From the NCBI GenBank assembly GCA_026120035.1, contig JALRME010000046.1:165075-229074 (forward strand): 64,000 bases of DNA, read 5' to 3'. The notes beneath the pieces are model-generated. The model saw only the letters and a program-made list of their open reading frames with translations, had not been told where the DNA came from and searched no databases. A program made the translations under genes and the position numbers. Position 1 is the stretch's first letter, and each line of letters opens with the position of its first letter. Positions 35,083 to 46,016 of this stretch are shown piece after piece. The DNA is from Coleophoma eucalyptorum (taxonomy: Eukaryota > Ascomycota > Leotiomycetes > Helotiales > Dermateaceae).

Positions 35083-35100
35083 CCGGGTACGTGTACCCGG
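35083..35100. promoter_or_regulatory. Cluster palindrome copy 6
   Basis: Perfect CCGGGTAC-GT-GTACCCGG, identical in all 18 bases to copy 1 fifteen kb away. It is 0.70 kb upstream of the regulator at 31769-34383 and 0.76 kb upstream of the regulator at 35862, so it could mediate autoregulation. Confidence 0.7.
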
Positions 35101-35290
35101 ACGAGAGACGTAAAGGGAAAATGTGGAGTTACAAGTTTGGAATATTTGTTTTGCCAGTGGCGACTGCTGGATAACTAATGTATACTACATATTCTCAGAA
35201 AGCACGCGTAGTTCACACTCTTTTTTCCTGGGTCTTAACACCCTTGGGAGGCCAGCGTCGTTAGCTACAGGCTCAATGTCCTCACTTATC

Positions 35291-35353
35291 TCGTCTGGCT
35301 CGTTTATCTCGTTTAGCTCGTTTAGCTCGTTTATCTCGTTCAATTTGTCTAGC
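35291..35353. repeat. 9-bp tandem repeat, about 7 imperfect copies
   Basis: Unit TCGTTTAKC. The central four copies are near-perfect (TCGTTTATC/TCGTTTAGC) and the outer ones have diverged. Non-coding position between two regulator genes. Confidence 0.8.
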
Positions 35354-35861
35354 TAGTGTTGCTGATTTTACTAGTTTCTGGTTAAAAAAGATATAGTGAA
35401 AGAAATGAAAAGGTTCTCCCCTCCATGACTGTAAGACTCGTAATGATTTATAAATTAGCTCTCTTACAGCTTTCTAATAACAATTGAGAAGCCTAGGACT
35501 GGTCCTCTACTTTTTTGGGGTTCTTATCCCCGCATGTGCATAAATCGATCGGTTGAGGATAAACGATGTTCCAGATGCCAGATGCCATTTCACTTGTAAA
35601 ACCGCTTAACTTAGGTTTCTTCCCTACGCACTACGAATACATCAGCCAAGGCCGCTAATAAGGTTCTGGTAGTTTGAAAACTCGGGATAAAACAGTAGTT
35701 CCCGGGTCATTGATTACGTCTCGTATTCCTCGTACGAAATACCCCCTTTTCCGCTTATAAACGTTCTCAGACAGGGCAACGCCAAACTTCCTCTGGATGT
35801 TCTTTACTTCTCTGTGGTTTGAATAAAGTTCGTTTATCTCGTACTACAATCATAATTAACC

Positions 35862-37179
35862 ATGCCACGGTTAGGTGTACGCCGCAGGCCGCATCAGAAG
35901 AGCCGTTTTGGGTGCACTTCCTGTAAGCTGAGGAGAATAAAGGTAAAGTCCTAGAGTCGATTGAAAGGGAAGGAGTGTGTAAGGCTAGAAGAAGGCACGG
36001 AATTGTGATGACAGAAGTTCGCTGACCATCTTCCCTACCCAGTGCGACGAGGGGAAACCTTCATGCATCAACTGCGTTCGGTATAGGAGTAGTTGTGTAT
36101 ACGAAAGTACTCAGGCCCCCCACTACACATCAGCACTCAAAGGTCAAGTTGCTAGAGACGGACTTCTATTTCCCAACGAGGGAAGCAGCCCTAGAAGTGT
36201 TGCCAGTCCAGCTTCAGGCTCTTCAAGTGCCACTGAGATGTCTTTGACAACCAACGCATATCCTGAAGTTGCCCTGGAATTTACCACCACGGATATGCAA
36301 CTTGTACATATCTATACAACTGAGACTTGTTACTCGATAACAGCCAATACATCACTGCACCATATCTGCCAGTCTAGCATACCCCGAAAGGCTTTCGCGA
36401 ACCCGTTTTTACTACGCGGTATGCTTGCAGCAACAGCTTTATATAAGGCATTACAGTCTCCTCAAGAAACCTCTCTTTTTACTCTAGCCCTAAAACATCA
36501 TCAAATTTCAATCACAGATCATCGCCAAGCTCTTAATTGTATCACCCGAGATAATTGGGATGCAATCTTCGCCTCCGCAAGTTTAATTGTCGTCTTTATT
36601 ACTGCAATGGGCTCCGCGCCGGACATCATACACGACTCTATAGGATCGAATCCCCTTGATCGTACGCTTGAAGTAGCTATGTTCCTACGCGGAGTGGTTA
36701 CAATAATTGAGCATAGCAAGGCATGGCTCCATGAATCGGAATTGGAACCTCTGCTGCATCTGAGCCTAACAAAAGAAACTTCTCAAGACAATCGCATGTC
36801 TTTGGAGAGTTTAGTACATTTACAACAGCGTAATATTCAGATGAATGTTACAAAGAATATGATTGACATGTACTCGGAAAGAATTGGGAAACTGCAAGTC
36901 TGTTATAACCGTGCTTTAAATTGCGATCCAGATCCCGATTTTGCTTTACAATGGCTTGTTGGCTTATCCGATACTTTTATCTTTGCGTTGCGGCAAGATC
37001 GACCTATGGCATTTGCTATACTCGCTCACTTTTGCGCCCTTCTTCATAAGAGTTGCAACCAGTGGTGGTCTCGCGGATGGTCAGTTCGGCTATTAACCTG
37101 GATTAACTCACATTTGGATGCTGAATGGCGACAAACTATTAAATGGGCGAATCAGGAAGTAGGAGTCGATGCACAATAG
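35862..37179 (+). CDS. Zn2Cys6 transcription factor, sterol-regulator/UPC2-like architecture
   Basis: Two exons, 35862-35942 and 36043-37179, joined across a 100-nt intron that falls inside the zinc cluster (after RRIK, before C-DEGKPSC), a common position in this family; 405 aa. The cluster is C-x2-C-x6-C-x6-C-x2-C-x6-C at about residues 18-45, preceded by RRRPHQKSRFG. The remainder is short and helical (LVHIYTTETCYSI, FLLRGMLAATALYKAL, WDAIFASASLIVVFITAMGS), the layout of UPC2-like or C6 factors with a DUF3468-type C-terminus. It lacks the long Fungal_trans middle region. Targets are unknown. It lies just outside the palindrome-marked cluster, divergent from the first regulator. Confidence 0.88.
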
Positions 37180-37702
37180 TATTCGCAAGTACCTATATTT
37201 AGCTACGGGGCCTTAATAATGAGGAATTGCTGCGGCATCTTTTAGATGCATGTAATCAAAACATGTACAAACTGTTATTCAATGTCAATATTCTTTCCAA
37301 GATATGGTTACAGCGGATAAGGTACCGACTACTCTAGCTGCTGATGGAAGCAGCAATGGATCGAATTGGTCGTGTAATGGTGCTCACACTGACCCTGTGT
37401 GCATCAGTATCGAGTTCTCTAGGCACAGGGGTATTCCTCTTCTAACCGGAGAATCTAGTTCATGAGTTGTGAATTTAGTGTTCTGCAGTAGGTTTTTTTA
37501 TCGCTTGATACCAACTCACGGAAATTTAATAACAGGTTATGTCAATAACTTTATTCGATCGTAGCAGAATATAGTCTTTAAGGGACGTTGGACATTTAAG
37601 AAAACACAGCGGTGCAGAAAATTCGAATCTCCGTCCACCCATGATTACTGTTCGTATTGAGCTCAGAATCGTATCATTACTAATATTTATCTCGTTTACC
37701 TC
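37180..37702. other. Intergenic, left flank of a solo LTR
   Basis: AT-rich, non-coding spacer. No gene is seen. Confidence 0.45.
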
Positions 37703-38018
37703 TGTTGGAATATCGATATATCTACCACCTACACGTGAGGTAACATCGTTACACCTCATGCAGGTATTGGTATATCGCTACGCCACCTATAGGTGTATAG
37801 AGTTGGAATATCTCTATACTACTTGCTTGTTCCCGTGTTTGCGCTCAGGCGCAAACACTACATATGACTGTATTACTACGGAGGTCGAATCGATACCCAG
37901 AAGGGGTATTTATAAGACCTCCACCACACTCACTTAAAAGAATCATCTATGTTTTACCTTACCATTTTGACCTGTCTACTACAGCTATTGAAATAAGAGG
38001 TATATAGATCAACCAACA
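37703..38018 (-). mobile_element. Solo LTR of an LTR retrotransposon, 316 bp, intact target-site duplication
   Basis: Begins TGTTGG and ends CCAACA (inverted terminal hexamers) and is flanked by the exact 5-bp duplication ACCTC at 37698-37702 and 38019-38023. The right part is nearly identical in reverse complement to the start of the element at 49195-49506 (shared stretch around GACAGGTCAAAATGGTAAGG on the other strand); the left part has diverged. No retrotransposon coding sequence is present, so it arose by LTR-LTR recombination. Orientation is given relative to the 49195 copy. Confidence 0.88.
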
Positions 38019-38447
38019 ACCTCGTTTGCCTCGATCGTGTCGTGCATTTATGCGAATTCACCCCACCCAACATTCCAACTCGAACAAGCTTTGGTGGGGG
38101 CGGGGTTGGGAGCGGAGTCAACCAAGATGCCGGCTTCCAACCACACCTAGTGCGGCAGTCCTGTATGAATATGACTCGTCTGAAATTCCCCATGCTTTTT
38201 GCGGCTTACTCTTCGTTATTCGGGCCTCGGAGTCCATTTTCTCGGAGACCAATTTCTCGGACAAACAATTCTTTTCTAAAGAACCATTATCCGAGTCCAT
38301 TAAGTTAGAGCAATTGATTTACTAAAACTTGTGCTTAGCTCATACACGGTCTCGGAGATATGTGTCATTGGTGTGTGGACCTCAAAATCTACTCTCTATA
38401 CACAGCTCCCTCACACAAATATCACAACTATCAAAAATATCACAAGC

Positions 38448-40189
38448 ATGTCGTCGCCTCAGTCGCTTGACCCAAGTGCTACCACAGCTCCAGTGGAACT
38501 GCAACCCACACGATCCCACTTATCTAACGCTGTCCATTCCGCAGATGCGGCACAATACCGCCAGACCACACTGAACGAGGAAAATTTCGCAGAGCGCCCT
38601 CTCACTACAGATGGAATCCAAACCTTCCCCGAAGGCGGTTTGCGAGCCTGGTCCGTGGTTGCTGGCTCCTTCGCCGTCATCTGCCCGACTTTTGGCCTCG
38701 CCTCTTGTGCGGGCATCTTCCAGGCTTACTGGGAAGCCAATCAACTATCTACCTACTCTTCCTCATCCATCGGCTGGATCATTGCCGTCAACCTTTTCCT
38801 GACTCTTGGGCTCGGGATCCAAGTCGGGCCGGTCTTCGACCGTTATGGCCCGCAAGGCCTGCTGCTGGTCGGTAGCGTGGGCTATGTCGTGAGTATGGTG
38901 CTTCTCGCGCAGTGTAGCAAGTACTGGCAGATGATGCTTGTGTTTGGGGTGTTGATGGGGTTCAACAGTGCTTTGATAACTACTACAGCCATCTCGGTTA
39001 TTGCGCACTGGTTTAAAGTTAAGAGGGGGCAGGCAAGTGGACTGGCGATCATGGGGAGTAGTCTTGGTGGAGTCTTGTTTCCATTGATTCTGAAGCCAAT
39101 GTTTGATCGGCTTGGATGGGCGTGGTCTATGCGGGCATTTGGGTTGATCGTGGCGGTGTTGATGATTGTGGGGAATGTATGTATAAGGGGACGTTTGAAG
39201 AGGAGGGCAGGTTTAGAGGGACCAGCCATCGATCTGAGGTGCTTCAGGGATAGCCGATTTGTCTGGGCGACGGTTGGATTATCTAGTAAGTCCTCATTCC
39301 ATTTCCTTGAACTGATGTTGCCCAGTCCCGAGAAGTTTCCCTCACAAATATTAGAAGAATCAATAAGGTTCTTCAGCAATTTCTGTCCCAAGACTTACAT
39401 ATAGAATATGTACCATCATTACCATCATATTACCAGAAGCAAAAATCTAATACCTTATAGGTGCAGAGTTTTGTCTATTTGGCGCTGTCGGCCTCCTTCC
39501 CACATACGCCCTTTTCCAAGGATTCTCCCCTCAGACGTCCTTCAACATCATTGCTGTGTATAATGGGTAAGCTTTAACTTCCCAATCTTTTCAAAATCAG
39601 TACCAGATTTCCAGCAACTAACAGGCGACAGCGGCTCCGCCGTTGGCCGGTTCTCGGCGGGCCGCCTCTCCGACACCTGGGGCCGGTACAACAGCATGGT
39701 CCTCTTCATCGCCTTCTCTGCCCTCACTATTTTCTGTCTCTGGATCCCAATCTCAACACCCTACTTCAACTACAACACGACTGGTGAAGACGCGGGGAGC
39801 AATGAAAAAAATATTAGTATAGCAAGTACAGGTCTGCTGTATGCCTTCGCTGCCATTTTTGGCATTGGTTCCGGAAGCATCATCAGTTTGGCTCCGGTCT
39901 GCTTTGGGCAACTGTGCGGTGTCGAGCAGTACGGACAGTATTATGGCACGTCTTACAGTGTTGTGAGTTTTGCGTAAGTTGAGCCAAGCGAAGATTTGAA
40001 TGCAATGGTGCTGATATGACAATCAGGACGCTGATTTGTGTGCCAATCGGAGGCGCGTTACTGCCGGCAGTTGGACCACAGGGCTTTGCAGCTTTCTTTG
40101 GGTGCATGATGGTCCTATCCCTGGCAGGCTTTTCGATGGCAAGATGGGCATGCCTGGACTACAAGTGGAAATGGAGAGCTGTTATCTGA
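38448..40189 (+). CDS. MFS transporter, monocarboxylate (MCT/MCH) family
   Basis: Four exons: 38448-39285, 39461-39566, 39632-39973, 40027-40189; 482 aa with twelve hydrophobic segments. MCT-like permeases carry monocarboxylates or related small acids. Signatures: FPEGGLRAWSVVAGSFAVICPTFG at TM1, SSIGWIIAVNLFLTLG, VGPVFDRYGPQGLLLVG (the MFS loop-2/3 D-R-G motif) and HWFKVKRGQASGLAIMGSSLGGVLFP. Exon 3 begins GGSAVGRFSAGRLSD, which needs the acceptor GACAG rather than the nearer AACAG, because only the former keeps frame. Intron 1 is unusually long (175 nt) for this window. An in-frame upstream start exists, but the ATG at 38448 fits the family. Confidence 0.87.
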
Positions 40190-41794
40190 GAATCGGTAGC
40201 TAAGCGGCTGCCGTAAGCTGATGTCCAACATGTCATCGTATACGAAAGTTTAGATCAAGGGGCATAAAATGGTACTTGGCAGGGCTTGGTAGAACATAAA
40301 AGTTGAAATGAGAAGCGTGTGGACTGTGGGGGGGGGGGGGGTAATTCCGAGAGACTAAGAAAGTCTGAGGAATAGATGTTTCCCAATATAGGAGTGAGCT
40401 AAGCAAGTTGTCATAATGAGAGGATAGCTACTATTAACTTATTTGGCGATTTACAACCCGGTTTGGTGCCGATGCTCAGCGGTACTTTCGCCTCGCTTAA
40501 TCCATAGCCGACCTCAATCAATACTCCCGGAACGAGCCGTCGCCAATTGCTCTGGAGCGAGTTCCGGCCGAGGATCTTTATTTACATCTCAAATTATTCT
40601 GTAGACGACTTGTTTTCCGTTTCAGGCTGGATGGCTGGCCATATGAACCTCAACTTTGCCATCCTGGAGAAACAACACTTTCAATCTCTGTGCCATCAAC
40701 CGGTTCGCCCTCAGTATCAAGATATATCTCCACAAGCTTGTCCTCGATTTCAGATCTAATGGCAGGCCGTATGCTTCGAGTTCCAATATCTGGATGATAA
40801 CTGTTTTACGCAATTGTGCGGCATACAAACGCAGCCCCATTGAAGGTGGGTATTATATTTCTCAGTAGGTTTTCTTCAGTCTCGTTCCTCGAAATATTAA
40901 CAGGGCGGTGAACGTTGCACACAAGCTCAAGAAAATTCGTACTCTTCCCTGTAGTTCTCAATAAACCTCAGTGCCAACTAACTCTTTCAAGCGCTCTACT
41001 AGGCCTCAAGGACTAAACTAATTCTTATTGAAGGTATGCTTGTAGGTTTTCTCTGGCAATAGGACTATTATGTAAATATTACCTTTTAGTGTTGAAGCTC
41101 TTCTTGAAAGGAATTATCTTGCTATACTCTAGCTAAGATAATTTCAAGAAAGAGGTAAAGTACAAAGATTCTTATTAGTTAGCATTGTTATGGGGTTTCG
41201 GACCACCTGTGACGATATGATGGTGCTGGTCTGTCCTGGAGGCGGCTGCGGCTATTTCTATAGAGAAAAGACAACCCACTTTTGCTGATACCCATGAATC
41301 GCGACCCGTTAAGGTGGTGAGACGGGGGTGATTAGGTCAAAACACAGGATGTAAAACATCTCTAAACAGCCCCGTATTAGGCGACAGATTCCACGGATCT
41401 GTGCACATTTATAGTTGAATTAACGGCAGCCTAATATCGTAAGAGTGCCTAGCCACAGTTCAACACTGGCAATTAAAGACAAGCCTCATCCGAGCTTAAG
41501 GTATGCAAAGCTCATCAGGTCTCACGATATTCCAGGCACCAGCTTTCAGCCACTGGCGTTTCAGTATTGAATTGGCTTGATAAATATATCCTCGTGGGAA
41601 TCAATCTGTGAATTTTTTATGACAGGAATATGGAACTCAGACCTCAAATATAACTTAACATCATAGCATCTTTGAATTGTAACGCCATACTTCAAAGCAT
41701 GCTTAAAGGGATCTTAATCCTTTAAAACCCACTTCGGCGTATCTATCAAGCACTCTATTAAGTTAGTCTCGTTCTACAAATTCAGCTAGTAGGA
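40190..41794. other. 1.6-kb intergenic region
   Basis: No coding signal. It holds a 14-base G run at 40328-40341 and AT-rich sequence around 40900-41200 that could be an eroded repeat, but no terminal repeats or duplications were found. Confidence 0.45.
40328..40341. repeat. Poly-G homopolymer, 14 bases
   Basis: Uninterrupted G run 140 bp downstream of the MCT-like gene. Its length is uncertain, since sequencing is unreliable here. Confidence 0.8.
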
Positions 41795-43131
41795 ATGGCT
41801 TCAATTTCTCGACGAAAACCGCCTCAGGCACCCTCGACACTTGTTACTACCCCAGCCGCGATCCTGCAGGAAACTCAGAGTCTTATCGAGCAAGCCCGCC
41901 GGGAACAAGATAAAATTGTGAAAAATGTACAGCCTAGCATGGCGACGTTCGGGAATGTTCTCCTCCCACTTGCTCATGTCGAGAATTTTGTGGCTCTTCG
42001 CACTCATCTCCTTACCTTGTACGAAAATGTGTCGGTAGATTCATCTCTTACGAATGCATCGGGCCAGGCACGGAAACTAATTAATGAATTCCATTCGGGA
42101 ACTGCTCGGGATCGAGGTCTATATGACCTAGTCCATGCGGTATGGGAAAAGAACGAGGTCCTTGATACTGAGTCTCGTCACCTGTTAGAGAGAATGTACA
42201 AAGAGCTTCTCCAAAATGGGATGCATATATGCGACGAGTCGCATCAAGAACGGCTAAAAGAAATTAAAAGACGTATCAATCAGTTACAGGTGGAGTTCCA
42301 GGATAATAGGAAATCTGAGCACGGCAGTATTTGGTTTACACCACAAGAGCTAGCAGGTGCGCCGGAAAACATGATAGCAGAACTACAGACAGATCAAGCG
42401 GACAATGAAGGTAAAGTGGAGTTATTCTTCAGTAACCCAAACCATAAAGATATCATTTCGTATGTGAAGAGTGGTGAGATACGTAAACAGTTCAGTGTCG
42501 CGGAGAGCAATAAGTGTAGCAAAAATGAAGCTTTGTTGAAAGAGGTGGTCGTTCTTCGCGATGAAGCTGCTCGTATTCGCGGCTATCCTAATCATGCGGC
42601 GTACCGCCTAGAAGATAGGTGAGTTTAAAGTGTGGCCATATTCAAGAATATCACTTCTGGCTACACTCAAAAAGGATGGCTAAGAACCCAGAGACTGTGG
42701 GTGCTTTCTTAGATGCTTTAAGATCTCGGTTAGCTGCTAAAGGAAGAGAAGAACTCGAGGACTTGAGAAGACTTAAGCAGACTGACATGGAATCACGAAG
42801 AGAATCATTCGATGGTTGCTTTTACCCTTGGGATTGGGACTTTTACAGGCAAATGATGATGAAACAACATTATTCATACGATAGAATGAAAGTCGCAGAA
42901 TACTTCTCTTTGCAAGCGACTATCAACGGCATGCTGAAGAACTTCGAGCATTTATTCGGGCTCGATTTCCAGGAGGTCACTGAGCTTGGGATTTTCTGGC
43001 ACGAAGATGTAAAGGTATACAGCGTGTGGGATGCGGAAGAGCAGGGAGGTGGCTTTGTTGGCTATCTTTATTTCGACTTGTTTGCTAGAGAAGGAAAAGG
43101 CGAGATGGCCTTCAACTTCAATTTGCAACCA
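41795..43131 (+). pseudogene. 3'-truncated M3 metallopeptidase (thimet oligopeptidase/saccharolysin family)
   Basis: Two well-formed exons, 41795-42618 and 42675-43131, joined by a 56-nt intron, encode about 427 residues matching the helical N-terminal two-thirds of M3 peptidases. They end at FNFNLQP followed by a normal GTAAGT donor. In intact relatives the next exon continues with the catalytic HExGH zinc site (family length about 700 aa). Here the sequence after the donor is antisense to a monooxygenase fragment, and no HExGH-bearing exon follows. The protein would be catalytically dead. The open reading frame is otherwise undamaged, so the truncation may be recent. It is not a normal short isoform, because the cut lies before the active site. 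Confidence 0.85.
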
Positions 43132-43139
43132 GTAAGTAT

Positions 43140-43912
43140 GACCCCAACTCTTGTTAGATTTGATCTGATGCTCATCCCAGTCAGCTGCATGCATAAGTTT
43201 CCCCTTAAAAAGCTCTATCCCGGGAATTTGGGGCCAATTCCATTCCGTAGTAAATCCAGAACCGTTGAAGAATAGATTTGCAGTATCATGTATAACTTCA
43301 CCGTTCTTCTCAATGATGAAATGCCACAAACCTTCATCCTGTTTCCACTCGGCAGAGACCACTTTCGAGTTAAACGACATGAATTCCCTGAGTTCGAAGT
43401 TGTTGACAACTGAATCACAGTAACGACCAATTTCATGCCCGCTACAGTAGAATTGGGACCAATTTGGATTCGGTGCAAATGTGGGTGTAATTTGCTGCGG
43501 GGACCTGATCAGAAACGAAAGAGTCAACAATTTACTTTGTGTAAGTAAGCTTTCCAGGGCAGGGTATTTGCGTACGTCGCTGGCAACACCGGGGTAACGC
43601 CATGTCTTCCACGTGCCTCCAGGTTCGGGTAATCTCTGTAGTCATTGTAAGCATCACTCTGGTGTAGTATAAGGTTGCAAATACTTTGTAAATTTGAACA
43701 TCACAATATTCATCCAGTAGTTTGAACTCATGTTTCACCTTGTATGCCAACATGATCCCAGAGAATCTGGCGCCTATACTAACAATTCGGAGCTTCTTTG
43801 GCTGATAGAGGTAGTAGTCTTCGTCGATCAAGGGCTTAGATGGTGCTGATGTGCCGGCCATATCGTGAGATATGATGCCACTGCTTAAAAAAGAAGCCAT
43901 TTTCGCCCACAA
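43140..43912 (-). pseudogene. Truncated Baeyer-Villiger-type flavin monooxygenase
   Basis: The minus strand shows an N-terminal FAD motif (RIVSIGARFSGIMLAYKV, where the second Gly of GxGxxG has become Arg), then PGGTWKTWRYPGVASD, FAPNPNWSQFY with GHEIGRYCD, and FFNGSGF...WPQIPGIELFKGKLMHAADWD. That last block contains the BVMO fingerprint F-x-G-x3-H-x3-W. At about 43480 the expected NYT-TFAPNPNW block changes frame by one base, and after ...IKSNKSWG (about 43150) the homology ends where the M3 peptidase antisense begins. The second Rossmann motif and the C-terminal half are missing. Intact relatives are about 500-600 aa and insert oxygen next to ketones or oxidise related carbonyls. Confidence 0.82.
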
Positions 43913-43965
43913 GGATTTCTTGGTGTCTGCTTTGGAAAGCTTATGGTAGAGTTGATTTCGGAAAA

Positions 43966-44070
43966 ATGATGTTTATCTTGATGATGTTTATCTTGATGAT
44001 GTTTATCTTGATGATGTTTATCTTGATGATGTTTATCTTGATGATGTTTATCTTGATGATGTTTATCTTG
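43966..44070. repeat. 15-bp minisatellite, 7 perfect copies
   Basis: Seven identical tandem units of ATGATGTTTATCTTG, 105 bp. It lies between the monooxygenase remnant and an esterase gene. Perfect copies imply recent expansion. Confidence 0.97.
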
Positions 44071-44426
44071 AAACGATTTTCAATAGCGCTTGTGCAGCCA
44101 ATATTCATATGAAAGGCAGATTGAGAGGATAACAACACTTAGTATCAACTTTATTTAGTTTCCAGCGGCAGGGGCAGAGTCCACTATCGTCAGAATGCCG
44201 AGCGACTTTCCCCGCATTTTTGCCTGTCTCAAGTAATTATCCTGGCAGCGGGGAAGCTGGAGAAAATGTAGGTTCGCACGGGGTCTCCCCACCAGAACTT
44301 CCACACTTCGTAATGCATATAGGCTCGTATCCATGGTTTAGTCAGAACTCTTTTTGGAGATCAAATCTGAAGGGGCTGATTAAATTACACTTTCCATGAC
44401 CATACGCGACCTTTTATTATGCTCGT

Positions 44427-44575
44427 CTCCACATTTCTTGCCTGCTGTTGGTGCTTGCCACTTATGCCAGGAAGTTCTCCACATCCTGTGTCCGCAAGTG
44501 TGCTTCTCGCTTATGCTAGAAAGTTCTCCACATTATTTGTCCGCTATCAGTGCTTCCAGCTTATGGTAGAAAGTT
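44427..44575. repeat. About 50-bp tandem repeat, 3 diverged copies
   Basis: Units 44427-44476, 44477-44525 and 44526-44575 each begin CTCCACAT, contain GTGCTT in the middle and end with a TTATG...AGAAAGTT-like or GGAAGTT word. It lies upstream of the esterase gene. Confidence 0.8.
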
Positions 44576-44752
44576 TCGCACACCACCATGTCTGGAGCTG
44601 GCCATGCCGAGGCTAGATGTTGTTTGTCCGAGGTCAATACGGTATATACGGATCTAGTTGTTGAAGGAAACGTAGGTCTACCCCAAAGAATGTAAATAGG
44701 AGCTTACTCTTCCACAAACATCTTGAAGATTTCATTAACTTGCAGGACGAAA

Positions 44753-46016
44753 ATGGCCGACCAGGCGCAAAGCTACACAAAGCTCGACCCCGAATGGGTT
44801 CAAGTATGATGCCAAAAGCAGCTGTCCCCGAGTACAAATGCTAACGAATTCTTTCAGTTCTCCCAAACCTTTACAGTACCATCTCTATTGGGAACACCCG
44901 CTGAGCTACGAATCATGTCTGAGGCTATGAAAGCTGTGACGCCTTACACTGAACCTTTAGATTGCTCAATCCGTGAAGAATCCATTCCGGGATACGACGG
45001 AGGCCGAAGCAAAGTCCGGATTTATACACCTAACCACCAGTCGCCACAGAATACTACGATAGTATAGTAAGAACATGCCACACAAAAGGCACACCTAGAT
45101 GTTGACTTTCCCAGCGTTCACGGCGGCGGATGGACGATTGGCAATCTCGACTCGGAAGATCCTGTTTGCCGAATTTTGTGTACAGAGACTGCCTCAGTGG
45201 TTGTAAGCGTCGATTATAGGAAGTACGGTTTGCCCTTATTCCTATTTATACCCTTGCTAATGATGATCAGATCGCCGGAGTTTCCATTTCCAATCCCGCT
45301 GGAGGATGTATGGGCCGGGCTACTCTGGGTTTGACGCACACTCCGGTCTCCCCACCCACAGGCAGGCTGATATTTCTTTCTAAGGTGTCCGAAAACATTC
45401 GATCCTTGGGTGGTAACGCTGAAAATATCTTGATGGCAGGTAATAGTGCAGGTGCCAATATGGTGAGTTCAATAAAACTATAATTTCCAAATAAATCCTA
45501 ACAAATTGAGACTGCTGTTTTGACTCAGCGGGCAAGAGATACTGGAATGTTGAAAATTAAAGGACAAATACTGCGAAATCCAATGGTATGCCACTTCGAC
45601 GCCCAGCCAAAAGGACAGTGTTTCTCCAGTTATGAAGAGAACGCGAATGCTGCACTGCTTCCGTCCGAATCAGTGTACATGTTTACAAGGTTCTACAACC
45701 CACCACCGAAAGATATTCGATTTTCACCATTGCTAGCAAAAACCTTCCAAGGACTGGCTCCCGCATACATACAGGTGGCCGGGGCTGACCCTCTTCGCGA
45801 TGACGGCTTGGCCTATGCTGAGGCACTCGAGAAAGCACGGTTAGCAATTTCTAGCTATCATCGAACATTCAAGTCACTGATCTACTTCTTAGTGTGCCAG
45901 TTACCATGGACATCTATTCAGGGCTTCCACATAATTTCTTCGTCTTCGCAAACTTGAGATCTGCTCAGAAGTGTACCAGAGATTTAATAGAAGGAGTCAA
46001 TCGACTTAAAAAATAG
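44753..46016 (+). CDS. Alpha/beta-hydrolase esterase, hormone-sensitive-lipase (HSL) family
   Basis: Seven exons: 44753-44803, 44858-45066, 45115-45222, 45271-45328, 45385-45462, 45511-45839, 45893-46016; consistent phases, 318 aa. The HSL family hydrolyses short-chain esters. Motifs: oxyanion-hole HGGGW just after the second intron, VDYRKSPEFPFPIPLEDVWAGLLWV, nucleophile elbow GNSAGA, Asp in QVAGADPLRDDG and catalytic His in SGLPHNFF. The third intron uses donor GTACGG and the fourth GTTTGA; both were chosen because they restore conserved sequence, and no stop interrupts the spliced frame. No signal peptide, so it is cytosolic. It sits between two pseudogene groups but appears intact. Confidence 0.85.

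Larger units (their letters stand above)
34384..35861. other. Intergenic between two divergently transcribed Zn2Cys6 genes
   Basis: About 1.5 kb without convincing coding sequence. It contains palindrome copy 6 and a 9-bp tandem repeat. It probably holds both regulator promoters. Confidence 0.5.

Noticed and set aside
37641..37937. Plus-strand frame of 98 codons
   Set aside because: Lies across a solo LTR and reads its repeats; not a gene.
41795..43275. Treating the M3 peptidase as an intact short gene
   Set aside because: The catalytic HExGH region and about 40 percent of the protein are missing, and the following sequence is antisense to another gene.
43941..44138. Frame encoding repeated INIIK
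   Set aside because: Translation of the 15-bp minisatellite.
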